Source: Candidatus Minthomonas equi (GTDB lineage Bacteria > Bacteroidota > Bacteroidia > Bacteroidales > UBA932). From it: DNA of 9,218 nucleotides. Shown in pieces: positions 1 to 8,045 of this stretch. Location: contig JAGHUZ010000096.1 of the NCBI GenBank assembly GCA_018064575.1, forward strand, positions 1-9,218. The letters run 5' to 3'. The position numbers and the translations under genes are program-made. The notes under the pieces were generated by a model that saw only the letters and a program-made list of their open reading frames with translations, ran no database searches and was not told the DNA's origin. How positions within the stretch are numbered: the stretch's first letter is position 1; each line of letters starts with the position of its first letter.

Positions 1-1581
1 GCAGATGCCCTTGGTCATACGGACTATATGGTTGTCTTCCATACTCTTGGTGTAATCGTCTATTTGCTCTTCTATAACATTGGCCTCGGAGAGGGACTCT
101 ATGTCTTCGAGGGTATAGGCTTTTATGGCTTTTTCGTAGAGGGAGTGAACCAGTATTTTCAGTTGACTGATTTCATAGAGGGCATTATCTGAGAAATGCT
201 CGTTCGATTTCTGAAGAGCTTCGGCATATTCCACTATGTTGACCGCATAGTCTCCGATTCGTTCGATGTCGCGTATGGAACGGTATGTGGTGGAGATATA
301 GACGCGGTCATGTTCACTGAGTCCGGATTTGTCTGAGAGTTTTACCACGAAGTCTATCAACTGTCTGTTGATGAAATTAATCTTGCTTTCCATCTGGTAG
401 AACAAATCCTTTTCTTCAAAATTCAGGGTGGAGATGATGTCAACTGACCTGTCGAAGTTACTGACAGCGATGTCGGCCATATTGATGATTTCACGTTTCA
501 GGAGTGATACGGCCATAGGTGGCGTACTGAGGATATTGTCATTGACAAAGTGGAGCTTCAGGATTTCATCTTGTTTTTCTTCTTCCCGGTTCGGAATAAG
601 TCGTATTACCGTGCGGACCAGCAGATTTGTGAGAGGGAGCATAATGACTACTGTGAGGACATTGAAGAATGTGTGGAACATAGCGAGCTGGGTCTGGGGA
701 ACTCCGGGGAACATATCGTTGAAGATAGTGCCGTAGCTGAGGACATTCCCGCTTAGAAAAGTGAGAAAATATCCTGCTACCATAAAGATGATGACACCTG
801 TGCAGTTGAACATCAAGTGTATCATTGCAGTTCTCTTGGCATTTTTCCCGCTGGTCATACCCGCTATCATAGTCACGACGCAGGAACCTATATTGGAACC
901 CATCGTGAGAAAAATGCCCTGATCCAGTGATATGAGGCCTGTCACTACCATAGCCAGCGCTATGGAGGTCATAACCGAGGAACTTTGGATGATGGCGGTG
1001 AAAATGGTTCCTATGAGCACGAGGAGGATGGGGTTTCCGATTTTTGACAGGAAAATCTTGACGGAGTCGAGGGCTGCGAACTCTTCCATTGAGCCGCTCA
1101 TAAGTGCAAGTCCAACGAAGAGCATTCCGAATCCGGTGAATACTCCTCCCAGCGTTTTCCAATGGCTGGTCTTCGAAAAGAGACTGACGAAGGCGCCTAT
1201 GCCGGCAAAGGCCGAAAAAATGACTGTGGTGGAGAGGGCATTTCTGCCGAACATACCCAGTGCTACGATTTGTGCCGTGACAGTTGTACCTATATTGGCA
1301 CCGTAGATTATGGTCGCAGCCTGAACAAGTGATATGATGCCAGCATTTACGAAACCGATGGTCATTACGGTGGTGGCTCCGGAACTCTGTATGAGTGCAG
1401 TGCCTACGGTACCTATTCCCACTCCGATAAATTTGTTTCCGGAGGCGCGCTCAAAGAGTCTTTTGAGTCTTTCGGAACTTGCAGATTCGAGGTTGGAACT
1501 CATCATCTGGCAGGCGATTAGGAAAATGCCGATTCCGGCGAGGAGTGTCAAAATGGCGGAAATGATGGCTGTCGTTCCCAT
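1..1581 (-). CDS. Na/Pi cotransporter family protein with C-terminal PhoU-like domain (3' end cut by window edge)
   Basis: I read this gene directly: 527 codons stay open from the ATG at 1581 to base 1, so the C-terminus and stop lie outside the window. It is a probable inner-membrane, sodium-dependent phosphate (or related anion) transporter of the NptA/YjbB type. About 8 hydrophobic segments lie within residues 5–325. They include the family's two inverted halves, each with a Gln-Ser-Ser signature (QSSG at 65–68, QSSS at 199–202) followed by a Gly-Asn-Ile-Gly motif (GANIGTT at 94–100, GSNIGS at 228–233). From about residue 350 the protein becomes soluble, helical and charged. The segment RSIRDIERIGDYA (434–446) resembles a PhoU helix motif, so a PhoU-like regulatory domain follows the transporter. 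The start is fixed by an in-frame TAA four codons upstream; no good Shine-Dalgarno is seen. It lies 16 bases after trpS. The substrate is inferred from family only. Confidence 0.88.
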   Translation of the reverse strand, partial: MGTTAIISAILTLLAGIGIFLIACQMMSSNLESASSERLKRLFERASGNKFIGVGIGTVGTALIQSSGATTVMTIGFVNAGIISLVQAATIIYGANIGTTVTAQIVALGMFGRNALSTTVIFSAFAGIGAFVSLFSKTSHWKTLGGVFTGFGMLFVGLALMSGSMEEFAALDSVKIFLSKIGNPILLVLIGTIFTAIIQSSSVMTSIALAMVVTGLISLDQGIFLTMGSNIGSCVVTMIAGMTSGKNAKRTAMIHLMFNCTGVIIFMVAGYFLTFLSGNVLSYGTIFNDMFPGVPQTQLAMFHTFFNVLTVVIMLPLTNLLVRTVIRLIPNREEEKQDEILKLHFVNDNILSTPPMAVSLLKREIINMADIAVSNFDRSVDIISTLNFEEKDLFYQMESKINFINRQLIDFVVKLSDKSGLSEHDRVYISTTYRSIRDIERIGDYAVNIVEYAEALQKSNEHFSDNALYEISQLKILVHSLYEKAIKAYTLEDIESLSEANVIEEQIDDYTKSMEDNHIVRMTKGIC

Positions 1582-1597
1582 AAAGTCAAGTTACTCG

Positions 1598-2749
1598 TTA
1601 TTTATCTTGGTATTTTTCTGACTGTTCTTTTATAAGTTGATTGAGGACTCCTTCGTCGAAGTAATTGATTTTCATTGCTTTTTTTACATCAGACAGAGTC
1701 CTGGCCGCTACGGCACGTGCCTGTTCGGAGCCGCGGCGCAGGATATCATAAACGTATGGAATGTTTTTCTCAAGTTCGTGTCTGCGCTGGCGGATAGGTT
1801 CCAAGGTGTCGTTCAGGACACGGGACAGGAAGTTCTTTATCATCACGTCACCGAGTCCACCGGCCTGATACTGTGCCTTGACTTCATCAAGAGAGTTGAA
1901 GGTGAAAGATGACTTGCGTCCTACGAAGCATTCGCGGAACATCCCGAAGTGTTCGGGACGGCAGAATGCATCGAGGTAGGTGAATACTGTATTTCCCTCG
2001 ATATGACCAGGGTCTGAAACCTGAAGATGAAGAGGGTCGGTGAACATCCCCCTGACCTTGGCGTTCACTTCTTCTTCCGAGTCGGAGAGATATATGCAGT
2101 TTCCGAGAGATTTGCTCATCTTGGCCTTGCCGTCGGTTCCGGGGAGACGAAGGCAGGCAGAATTCTCAGGTAACATTATTTCTGGCTCTACCAGTGTAGT
2201 ACCATATACTGAATTGAACTTGCGGACTATTTCCCTTGTCTGCTCTATCATCGGCTCCTGATCTTCCCCTACGGGGACTGTGGTGGCCTTGAAGGCAGTA
2301 ATGTCAGCGGCCTGACTGATAGGATAGCAGAAAAATCCGACAGGGATGCCTGCCTTGGGTTCGGAACCGTCTGTATTGTCTGAAAATCCTCTCATCTGGA
2401 TTTCCGCCTTGACGGTGGGATTCCGTTGAAGTCGCTGAACCGTAACAAGGTTATTGTAGAAGAATGTGAGTTCCGTGAGCTCACTGATTTGCGACTGTAT
2501 AAATAGAACGGATTTTTCGGGGTCAAGTCCTGCTGACAGGTAGTCGAGAGCGACTTCAATGATGTTCTGACGTACTTTTTCCGGATTGTCCGCATTATCG
2601 GTGAGAGCCTGGGCATCAGCTATCATTATGAATATTTTTTCGAACTGACCGCTGTTCTGCAATTCTACCCTGCGGCGCAGCGAGCCGACGTAGTGTCCGA
2701 TATGAAGACGTCCTGTAGGACGGTCACCGGTAAGAATTATTTTTCCCAT
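1598..2749 (-). CDS. trpS: Tryptophan--tRNA ligase (TrpRS)
   Basis: This cytoplasmic class I aminoacyl-tRNA synthetase activates tryptophan with ATP and charges tRNA-Trp. At 383 residues it is longer than the roughly 330–340 usual for the family. The Rossmann-fold start [17 protein letters not shown] holds a canonical HIGH motif at 16–19, and KMSKS is at 210–214. GEDQ (161–164) matches the conserved GxDQ segment of TrpRS. The overall sequence resembles the branch beginning TGDRPTG that is found in streptococci and Bacteroidetes, rather than the Bacillus subtilis type whose HIGH is degenerate. Compared from memory with streptococcal TrpRS, extra residues appear near 122–134, near 275–290 and at the C-terminus. 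The murF-alr stop lies 9 bases upstream, in the same frame as this start, so the ATG cannot be moved upstream. No Shine-Dalgarno is visible. Translation may be coupled to the preceding gene. Confidence 0.96.
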   Translation of the reverse strand: MGKIILTGDRPTGRLHIGHYVGSLRRRVELQNSGQFEKIFIMIADAQALTDNADNPEKVRQNIIEVALDYLSAGLDPEKSVLFIQSQISELTELTFFYNNLVTVQRLQRNPTVKAEIQMRGFSDNTDGSEPKAGIPVGFFCYPISQAADITAFKATTVPVGEDQEPMIEQTREIVRKFNSVYGTTLVEPEIMLPENSACLRLPGTDGKAKMSKSLGNCIYLSDSEEEVNAKVRGMFTDPLHLQVSDPGHIEGNTVFTYLDAFCRPEHFGMFRECFVGRKSSFTFNSLDEVKAQYQAGGLGDVMIKNFLSRVLNDTLEPIRQRRHELEKNIPYVYDILRRGSEQARAVAARTLSDVKKAMKINYFDEGVLNQLIKEQSEKYQDK

Positions 2750-2758
2750 TCTATGTAG

Positions 2759-5119
2759 TTATTCGTTATAGTATATTCGTTGAACTCTTTGTGATACCGA
2801 AGTCAGAACTTCGTAGGGGATGGTTCCCAGTTTGTCAGAAACTTCGGTGACAGGAATGTGGGTACCGAAAATTTCCACTTCGTCCCCTACTTTCAGCCCT
2901 GTGCCTGTGACATCGAGCATACAGGCATCCATACAGATATTGCCGATGGTATGGACTCTGTGTCCTTTCGCGTACATCTCACCGATACCGCATCCGAGAT
3001 GCCTGTTCAGTCCGTCGGCATATCCGACTGGGATGACGGCGATGGAAGATGGTCCTGTAATGACTCCGTGACGGCCATATCCGACTGTATCTCCCGGATA
3101 TACGTCACGTATGGCTATGATATGTGTCTTGAAAGAACTCACCGGCTTCAGAGGAAGTCCGAAACCTATTCCGTGGAGCCCGATTCCTAAGCGGACCATA
3201 TCGAAGGCATAATCGGTAAAGCGTTCTATTCCAGCGCTGTTGAGCACGTGTCTGATGATATGATGGCTGAAATGAGACTGAATCTGCTGTGTCAGTTCGG
3301 TGAAAAGGTTCAGTTGTCTGCGGGTGAATTCATCCTGCTGGGGCTCGTCGGCCGTGGCCAGATGAGAAAATACCGAACGGATTATCGAACAGCGCGGAAT
3401 GTCGTAGAAAGTGGTCAGGGCATCTATATCATTACGGTCAAGTCCGGAACGGTTCATTCCGGTGTTCAGTTTGATATGGACAGGATAGTTTTTTTCTCCG
3501 TGGCGCACCAATGCCTCTTCAAAACCTGTAAGCATATCCATAGAGTAAATCTCCGGTTCGAGATTGAATTCGATGATGTCATCGAATGATTCCGGTTCAG
3601 GATTCATCACTCCTATCGGAACGGTGATTCCTTTGGAACGGAGTTCCACCCCTTCGTCACTGTATGCCACCATCAGGTAGTTGACACCTTGGAACTGAAG
3701 CATTGATGCCACTTCGGCCGAGCCGGTACCGTATGTGAAGGCTTTTACCATTACTGCCGTCATAGTCTCTTTCGGAAGAAGGGCCCGGAAGCAGTTTAGA
3801 TTATAGGCCATAGCATCCAAATCGACTTCAAGTATGGTAGTGTGTGAATGTTTCTGGAGGAAAGTGGCAATACTTTCGAAATGGAAAGTTCTGGCTCCCT
3901 TGAGCAGAAGTGCCATTCCCCTGAATGAATTCCTCTCTTCAGAGCGTAAGAAACTGTTCGTGTCTTTATAGAAACGGTGTTCCGGAATTTTCGAGAACAG
4001 ACTGCTGTATTCACTTAGTTTAGAACCGATTCCGATGAAGAGTGAAATGCCTGCCTTTTTTATTTTTTCCGCTATGGAGGCGTAAGTGGTCTCATCTTCC
4101 ACCGAATCTACGAAGTCTGACAGAATTACAGCTTTTCCAACTTCGGAACTGAATGCAGTCAATCGCTGGAGGGCAATGGCGAATGAATCGGGGTCGGAAT
4201 TATAGTAGTCCTTAATCAGTGTGCAACGATTTATACCTTCCTTTATCTCCAGTCTCATAGCGACAGGCTGGAGTCGCCTTACCTTATCACGCAGTGATTC
4301 AGGTGAAACCCCTCCATAAAGAAGGTAGGTGACTGCTGTGAGGGTATTCTCTATTGAAGCTTCGTCATTAAAGGGAAGGGTGAGTTCGAATTCGGGAACG
4401 AAGGGAGTGTTGAGAATGAAGGAATCACGCGAACTGCCTTCCCTGATGCTCCAGGTTTTCACTGCGGCCGCATCAGGAACGAAACTGCGGATGAGTTCGG
4501 CGGTCTTCCCTTCACGGCAGATGACGGTGCCGCAGTTGCGGAAGAGTATGCATTTCTCCCGCAATTTCTCTTCTATGGAAACGAAATTATCCGAGTGGGC
4601 GTCACCCAGATGGGTGAAGATACCCACGGTGGGGCGGATTATGCGCTCGAGGGCATCCATTTCTCCGGGAAGGGATATGCCCGCTTCTATTATTGCCTTG
4701 TGGCAATTCTCCTTGATTTCGAGGAGTGACAGAGAAACCACTATCTGGGAGTTCCAACTGCGTGGACTGCGATAGACGTTTGGGTCATCTGACAGCATCT
4801 GGGCTATCCATTCTTTAACTACAGTCTTGCCATTACTGCCGGTGATGGCCACTACTTCACAGTCCGGAGCAAGTTCTTCCCTATGCCGGCCGGCCTCCTC
4901 CTGAAGAGCCTTGAGTGTATCTTCCGTCCTATGGAAGATGGCATCGTCCATTTTTTCGAATTCATCTCTCCATTCGCTTACGGTAAAGTTCCTGACACCT
5001 CTGGAATACAGTTCCGGAATGTAATCGTGTCCATTATGATATTTCCCCGTCAGAGCGAAAAAAGCAGTCTCTGACGGGGAAATAACCGTTCTGCTGTCTA
5101 TGGAAACGTTAAGTGACAT
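2759..5119 (-). CDS. murF-alr: Bifunctional UDP-N-acetylmuramoyl-tripeptide:D-alanyl-D-alanine ligase / alanine racemase
   Basis: This 786-residue cytoplasmic fusion carries two peptidoglycan precursor activities. Residues 1 to about 424 are MurF, which adds D-Ala-D-Ala to UDP-MurNAc-tripeptide using ATP. The visible marks are DSR at 8–10, the P-loop GSNGKT at 94–99, the Mur-type Glu/His segments (EAG at 145–147, DAH at 173–175), a probable carbamylated-lysine region near K189, KDYYNSDP at 303–310, and LLKGAR at 405–410. Residues about 426–786 are a PLP-dependent alanine racemase (L-Ala to D-Ala). Its marks are VKAFTYG with PLP lysine K459, NRSGL at 556–560, GYG with the second catalytic tyrosine Y681, PVGYADG at 697–703 and NICMD at 727–731. 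Both halves look active. The fusion is known in Bacteroidetes. Odd points: the MurF N-terminus is some 20–30 residues short, the usual GVP after NSQI is VVS (127–129), and the junction has almost no linker. An in-frame TAA lies three codons before the ATG. It follows infB by 18 bases. Confidence 0.95.
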   Translation of the reverse strand: MSLNVSIDSRTVISPSETAFFALTGKYHNGHDYIPELYSRGVRNFTVSEWRDEFEKMDDAIFHRTEDTLKALQEEAGRHREELAPDCEVVAITGSNGKTVVKEWIAQMLSDDPNVYRSPRSWNSQIVVSLSLLEIKENCHKAIIEAGISLPGEMDALERIIRPTVGIFTHLGDAHSDNFVSIEEKLREKCILFRNCGTVICREGKTAELIRSFVPDAAAVKTWSIREGSSRDSFILNTPFVPEFELTLPFNDEASIENTLTAVTYLLYGGVSPESLRDKVRRLQPVAMRLEIKEGINRCTLIKDYYNSDPDSFAIALQRLTAFSSEVGKAVILSDFVDSVEDETTYASIAEKIKKAGISLFIGIGSKLSEYSSLFSKIPEHRFYKDTNSFLRSEERNSFRGMALLLKGARTFHFESIATFLQKHSHTTILEVDLDAMAYNLNCFRALLPKETMTAVMVKAFTYGTGSAEVASMLQFQGVNYLMVAYSDEGVELRSKGITVPIGVMNPEPESFDDIIEFNLEPEIYSMDMLTGFEEALVRHGEKNYPVHIKLNTGMNRSGLDRNDIDALTTFYDIPRCSIIRSVFSHLATADEPQQDEFTRRQLNLFTELTQQIQSHFSHHIIRHVLNSAGIERFTDYAFDMVRLGIGLHGIGFGLPLKPVSSFKTHIIAIRDVYPGDTVGYGRHGVITGPSSIAVIPVGYADGLNRHLGCGIGEMYAKGHRVHTIGNICMDACMLDVTGTGLKVGDEVEIFGTHIPVTEVSDKLGTIPYEVLTSVSQRVQRIYYNE

Positions 5120-5137
5120 TGCGTATTATGTCGATTC

Positions 5138-8002
5138 TTAGAGTTTGCGTTTAATCTGTACTATCTGGTACGCTTCGATGAGGTCTCCTATCTGGATGTC
5201 ATTGAAGCTTTCGATGTTCAGGCCGCAGTCCATTCCTGCAGGAACTTCCTTGGCGTCATCCTTGAATCTCTTGAGTGAACCGAGAACGCCGGTATGGATG
5301 ACGATGCCGTCACGTGTGACGCGGACTTTGGCGGTTCTGGTGAGTTTCCCGTCCTTGACCATACATCCGGCGATGGTTCCGACCTTGGAGATTCTGAAGG
5401 TCTCACGCACTTCTGCGTTGGCTGTGACTTCTTCTTTTTCTTCCGGTGCAAGCATACCTTCGATACCGCTCTTGATTTCGTTGATGGCATCGTAGATAAT
5501 GGAATATTGTCTTATTTCGATTTCCTCTTTCTCCGCAAGTTTTCTGGCACCTGCCGAAGGACGGACCTGGAATCCTATGATGATGGCATTGGAAGCAGCT
5601 GCCAGAAGTACGTCAGATTCCGAAATGGCACCGACTGCCTTATGTATGACATCCACGTGTACCTCTTCGGTCGAAAGTTTTATGAGTGAATCGGAGAGGG
5701 CTTCCACGGAACCGTCCACATCTCCCTTGACAATGATGCTGAGTTCTTTGAAATTGCCAATGGCTATGCGGCGTCCTATTTCTTCGAGTGTGATGTGCTT
5801 CTGTGTTTTGAGCCCCTGGATTCTGAGAAGCTGGTCGCGTTTGTTGGCCAGATCTTTGGCTTCACGTTCATCTTCGAATACATTGAATGCTTCACCGGCA
5901 GTGGGAGCACCATTCAACCCCAATACCGATACAGGAGTGGAGGGACCGGCTTCTGTGACTTTCTGTCCACGTTCGTTAAACATAGCCTTGACCTTTCCAT
6001 AGAAACATCCGCTCAACATTATGTCTCCCACGTGGAGAGTGCCGTTCTGAACCAGAATAGTCGCAAGATAACCACGACCTTTGTCGAGGGATGATTCGAT
6101 GACGCTTCCCTTGGCCCTTCTGTCCGGATTGGCTTTAAGGTCAAGCATATCGGCTTCCAGAAGTACTTTTTCAAGCAGTTTGTCGATGTTAAGACCCTGC
6201 TTGGCGGAAATCTCCTGACATTGATATTTGCCTCCCCACTCTTCCACGAGGATGTTCATATTGGCCAACTGCTCGCGAATCTTGTCGGGATGGGCACCTG
6301 GTTTATCGATTTTATTGATGGCGAATATCATCGGTACACCTGCAGCCTGTGAGTGGGCTATGGCTTCGAGTGTCTGTGGCATTATGGCATCATCTGCCGC
6401 CACTACGATGATGACGAGGTCGGTAATCTTGGCTCCGCGCGCACGCATAGCAGTGAATGCTTCGTGACCCGGGGTGTCCAGGAAGGTGATATGGCGTCCA
6501 TCAGGCAGTTTGACATTGTATGCACCTATATGCTGGGTGATGCCACCGGCTTCACCGGCGATTACGTTCGATTTTCTGATGTAGTCCAGCAGAGATGTCT
6601 TTCCGTGGTCAACGTGTCCCATTACGGTGATGATGGGGGGTCTGGGAACGAGATCTTTTTCGGAATCGATATCTTCTTCTATGGCCTCCTGTTCATCCGC
6701 AGTGGTGAATTCTATTTTATATCCGAATTCTTCGGCCACGAGAACCAGTGCCTCGGCGTCCAGACGCTGGTTGATGGAAACCATAAGACCGAGATTCATA
6801 CAGGCTTCTATGACCTTGGTAACCGGGGTACTCATCATAGTGGCAAGTTCGTTAGCGGTAACGAATTCGGTTACTTTCAAGATGTTGCTCTCCATCTGCT
6901 CTATTTCCTGCTCTTCTGCAAGACGCTCCTGATAGAGCTCCCTCTTGTCTCGCTTGTGTTTCGAAGTCTTGGTCTTTCCCTTGCCTTCCGTCATCCTGGC
7001 ATAGGTCTCCTTAATCTGCTTTTGTATCTGATCCTCATCGATTTCGGTATGGATAGGCTTGAAGCGATCTTTATTGCGGTTTTTCTTGCCACCGCCCTGA
7101 TTGTTACGGTTGTTCTGCTGATTTGTCTTCCCTCCCTGAATACCGTTCTGGCTGTTCTGCTGCTGGTGACGCGGCTTGTCGATACCTCCCTTGGTGATAT
7201 CGACTTTTTCTCGCCCGCTCTTTTTGATACGTTCGCGTTTGACTTTATGGTCAGCAGGCGATGGCTTTTTGTCGAATTTGGACAAATCGACTGTCCCGAC
7301 TTTTTTAATGCCCTCAAGTTTCTCAACCTTCGTTTCGATGTGTTCGATTTCCTCTTTTTCGTTCTGCTTCGCAATATCTTCGACAGGCTGAACTTCTTCT
7401 TTTACAGGTTTTACAGGTTTATTGACCTCATTCAGATTTATGTGTCCCAATACCTTAATTTCAGTCTCCGCCGGCACGTAAGCAGGCGCAGGTGTCGGTT
7501 CCTGTTTCTGCTCAGGCTCTGTGGCAGGCTTGGACTCTTCTGCAGAAGGTTCCACGTGTGTTTCTGTTTCGGATTCTTTCGAATCGTCCTTTTCCGGGAC
7601 AGGCGTTATGGAAACGGTTTCTTCCACTTCTTTTTTCTGTGGAATGTCTTCGGATTCCTGTATGGGTTCCTGTGTCAGGACGGGAGTGGGTGCCGGTTCT
7701 GAGGAAATGGCTGTGGATTTGATGAGCAGTTCCTGTTCGTGCTGCTCATCTTCAGTAAGTGGGGAATGTTCCTTTTCCGTTATTTCCTTGAATTTGATGG
7801 CGATTTTACTGGACTGTTCCTTAATCATCTGTTCCTTACGGAATTCCTTGGCTACCAGTTCATATTGTGCACCATCTATCTTGGTGTTAGGATTGGATTC
7901 CACATCAAATCCCTTTTTCTTGAGGAAATCCACCAGGGTATTCATTCCAATATTGAATTCCTTGATGACCTTACTTATTCTGACACTGTCATTTCCCGTC
8001 AT
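5138..8002 (-). CDS. infB: Translation initiation factor IF-2
   Basis: This GTPase delivers fMet-tRNA to the 30S subunit and promotes 70S assembly. The 954-residue protein has an IF2N helical domain at about 7–54, a long charged linker, and a second IF2N-like domain at about 375–427. The GTPase domain starts near 453, with G1 GHVDHGKT (462–469), G2 GGIT (486–489), G3 DTPGH (509–513), G4 NKID (563–566) and G5 SAK (599–601). Domain II, IF-2 domain 3 (about 730–850) and the C-terminal fMet-tRNA-binding barrel follow. All G motifs are intact and the C-terminus ends naturally at KRKL. The linker goes from Glu/Pro-rich acidic (about 75–225) to Lys/Arg-rich (about 230–275), then Gln/Asn/Gly-rich (about 279–305). 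The ATG is supported by an in-frame TAA two codons upstream and an AGGGAG site at 8-base spacing. It lies 43 bases after nusA. A second in-frame TAA follows the stop, 12 bases further on. Confidence 0.98.
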   Translation of the reverse strand: MTGNDSVRISKVIKEFNIGMNTLVDFLKKKGFDVESNPNTKIDGAQYELVAKEFRKEQMIKEQSSKIAIKFKEITEKEHSPLTEDEQHEQELLIKSTAISSEPAPTPVLTQEPIQESEDIPQKKEVEETVSITPVPEKDDSKESETETHVEPSAEESKPATEPEQKQEPTPAPAYVPAETEIKVLGHINLNEVNKPVKPVKEEVQPVEDIAKQNEKEEIEHIETKVEKLEGIKKVGTVDLSKFDKKPSPADHKVKRERIKKSGREKVDITKGGIDKPRHQQQNSQNGIQGGKTNQQNNRNNQGGGKKNRNKDRFKPIHTEIDEDQIQKQIKETYARMTEGKGKTKTSKHKRDKRELYQERLAEEQEIEQMESNILKVTEFVTANELATMMSTPVTKVIEACMNLGLMVSINQRLDAEALVLVAEEFGYKIEFTTADEQEAIEEDIDSEKDLVPRPPIITVMGHVDHGKTSLLDYIRKSNVIAGEAGGITQHIGAYNVKLPDGRHITFLDTPGHEAFTAMRARGAKITDLVIIVVAADDAIMPQTLEAIAHSQAAGVPMIFAINKIDKPGAHPDKIREQLANMNILVEEWGGKYQCQEISAKQGLNIDKLLEKVLLEADMLDLKANPDRRAKGSVIESSLDKGRGYLATILVQNGTLHVGDIMLSGCFYGKVKAMFNERGQKVTEAGPSTPVSVLGLNGAPTAGEAFNVFEDEREAKDLANKRDQLLRIQGLKTQKHITLEEIGRRIAIGNFKELSIIVKGDVDGSVEALSDSLIKLSTEEVHVDVIHKAVGAISESDVLLAAASNAIIIGFQVRPSAGARKLAEKEEIEIRQYSIIYDAINEIKSGIEGMLAPEEKEEVTANAEVRETFRISKVGTIAGCMVKDGKLTRTAKVRVTRDGIVIHTGVLGSLKRFKDDAKEVPAGMDCGLNIESFNDIQIGDLIEAYQIVQIKRKL
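7400..7417. repeat. 9-base tandem duplication inside the infB linker
   Basis: The unit TTTTACAGG (plus strand) occurs twice back to back. In the infB reading frame it encodes a repeated Lys-Pro-Val in the charged linker (residues about 195–200). It preserves the frame and is probably a neutral replication-slippage product in a tolerant, disordered region. Confidence 0.6.
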
Positions 8003-8010
8003 TATTTACT

Positions 8011-8016
8011 CTCCCT
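8011..8016 (-). promoter_or_regulatory. Shine-Dalgarno site of infB
   Basis: On the coding strand the nusA–infB gap reads AGGGAG, then 8 bases, then the infB ATG. This is a good fit to an anti-Shine-Dalgarno pairing site at optimal spacing. The starts of murF-alr, trpS and the transporter gene have no comparable site, which fits the general rarity of such sites in Bacteroidota. It also supports the chosen infB start. Confidence 0.6.
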
Positions 8017-8045
8017 ATGTTTTTGTTTCTGATAATGATTTATGG

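Noticed and set aside
566..1162. 198-codon minus-strand frame inside the Na/Pi transporter region
   Set aside because: It overlaps the transporter in another frame. The transporter frame carries the QSS and GANIG motifs and hydrophobic segments, while this one is His/Arg-rich nonsense.
2750..2758. Readthrough fusion of murF-alr with trpS, since the 9-base gap keeps frame
   Set aside because: The stop is a plain TAA followed by CTA, with no stop-codon-redefinition structure visible. Short in-frame gaps are common by chance.
6353..7702. 449-codon open frame on the plus strand antisense to infB
   Set aside because: It lies wholly opposite IF-2, whose reading frame has unmistakable domains. Its translation is a Phe/Leu/Arg-rich string with no recognisable motif, as expected from complementing biased Lys/Glu/Gln codons. 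No start signal is seen.
8003..8045. Possible promoter or terminator in the largest intergenic gap
   Set aside because: The gap is A/T-rich but shows no TAnnTTTG/TTTG pair and no inverted repeat long enough to form a hairpin. Only the Shine-Dalgarno is supportable.
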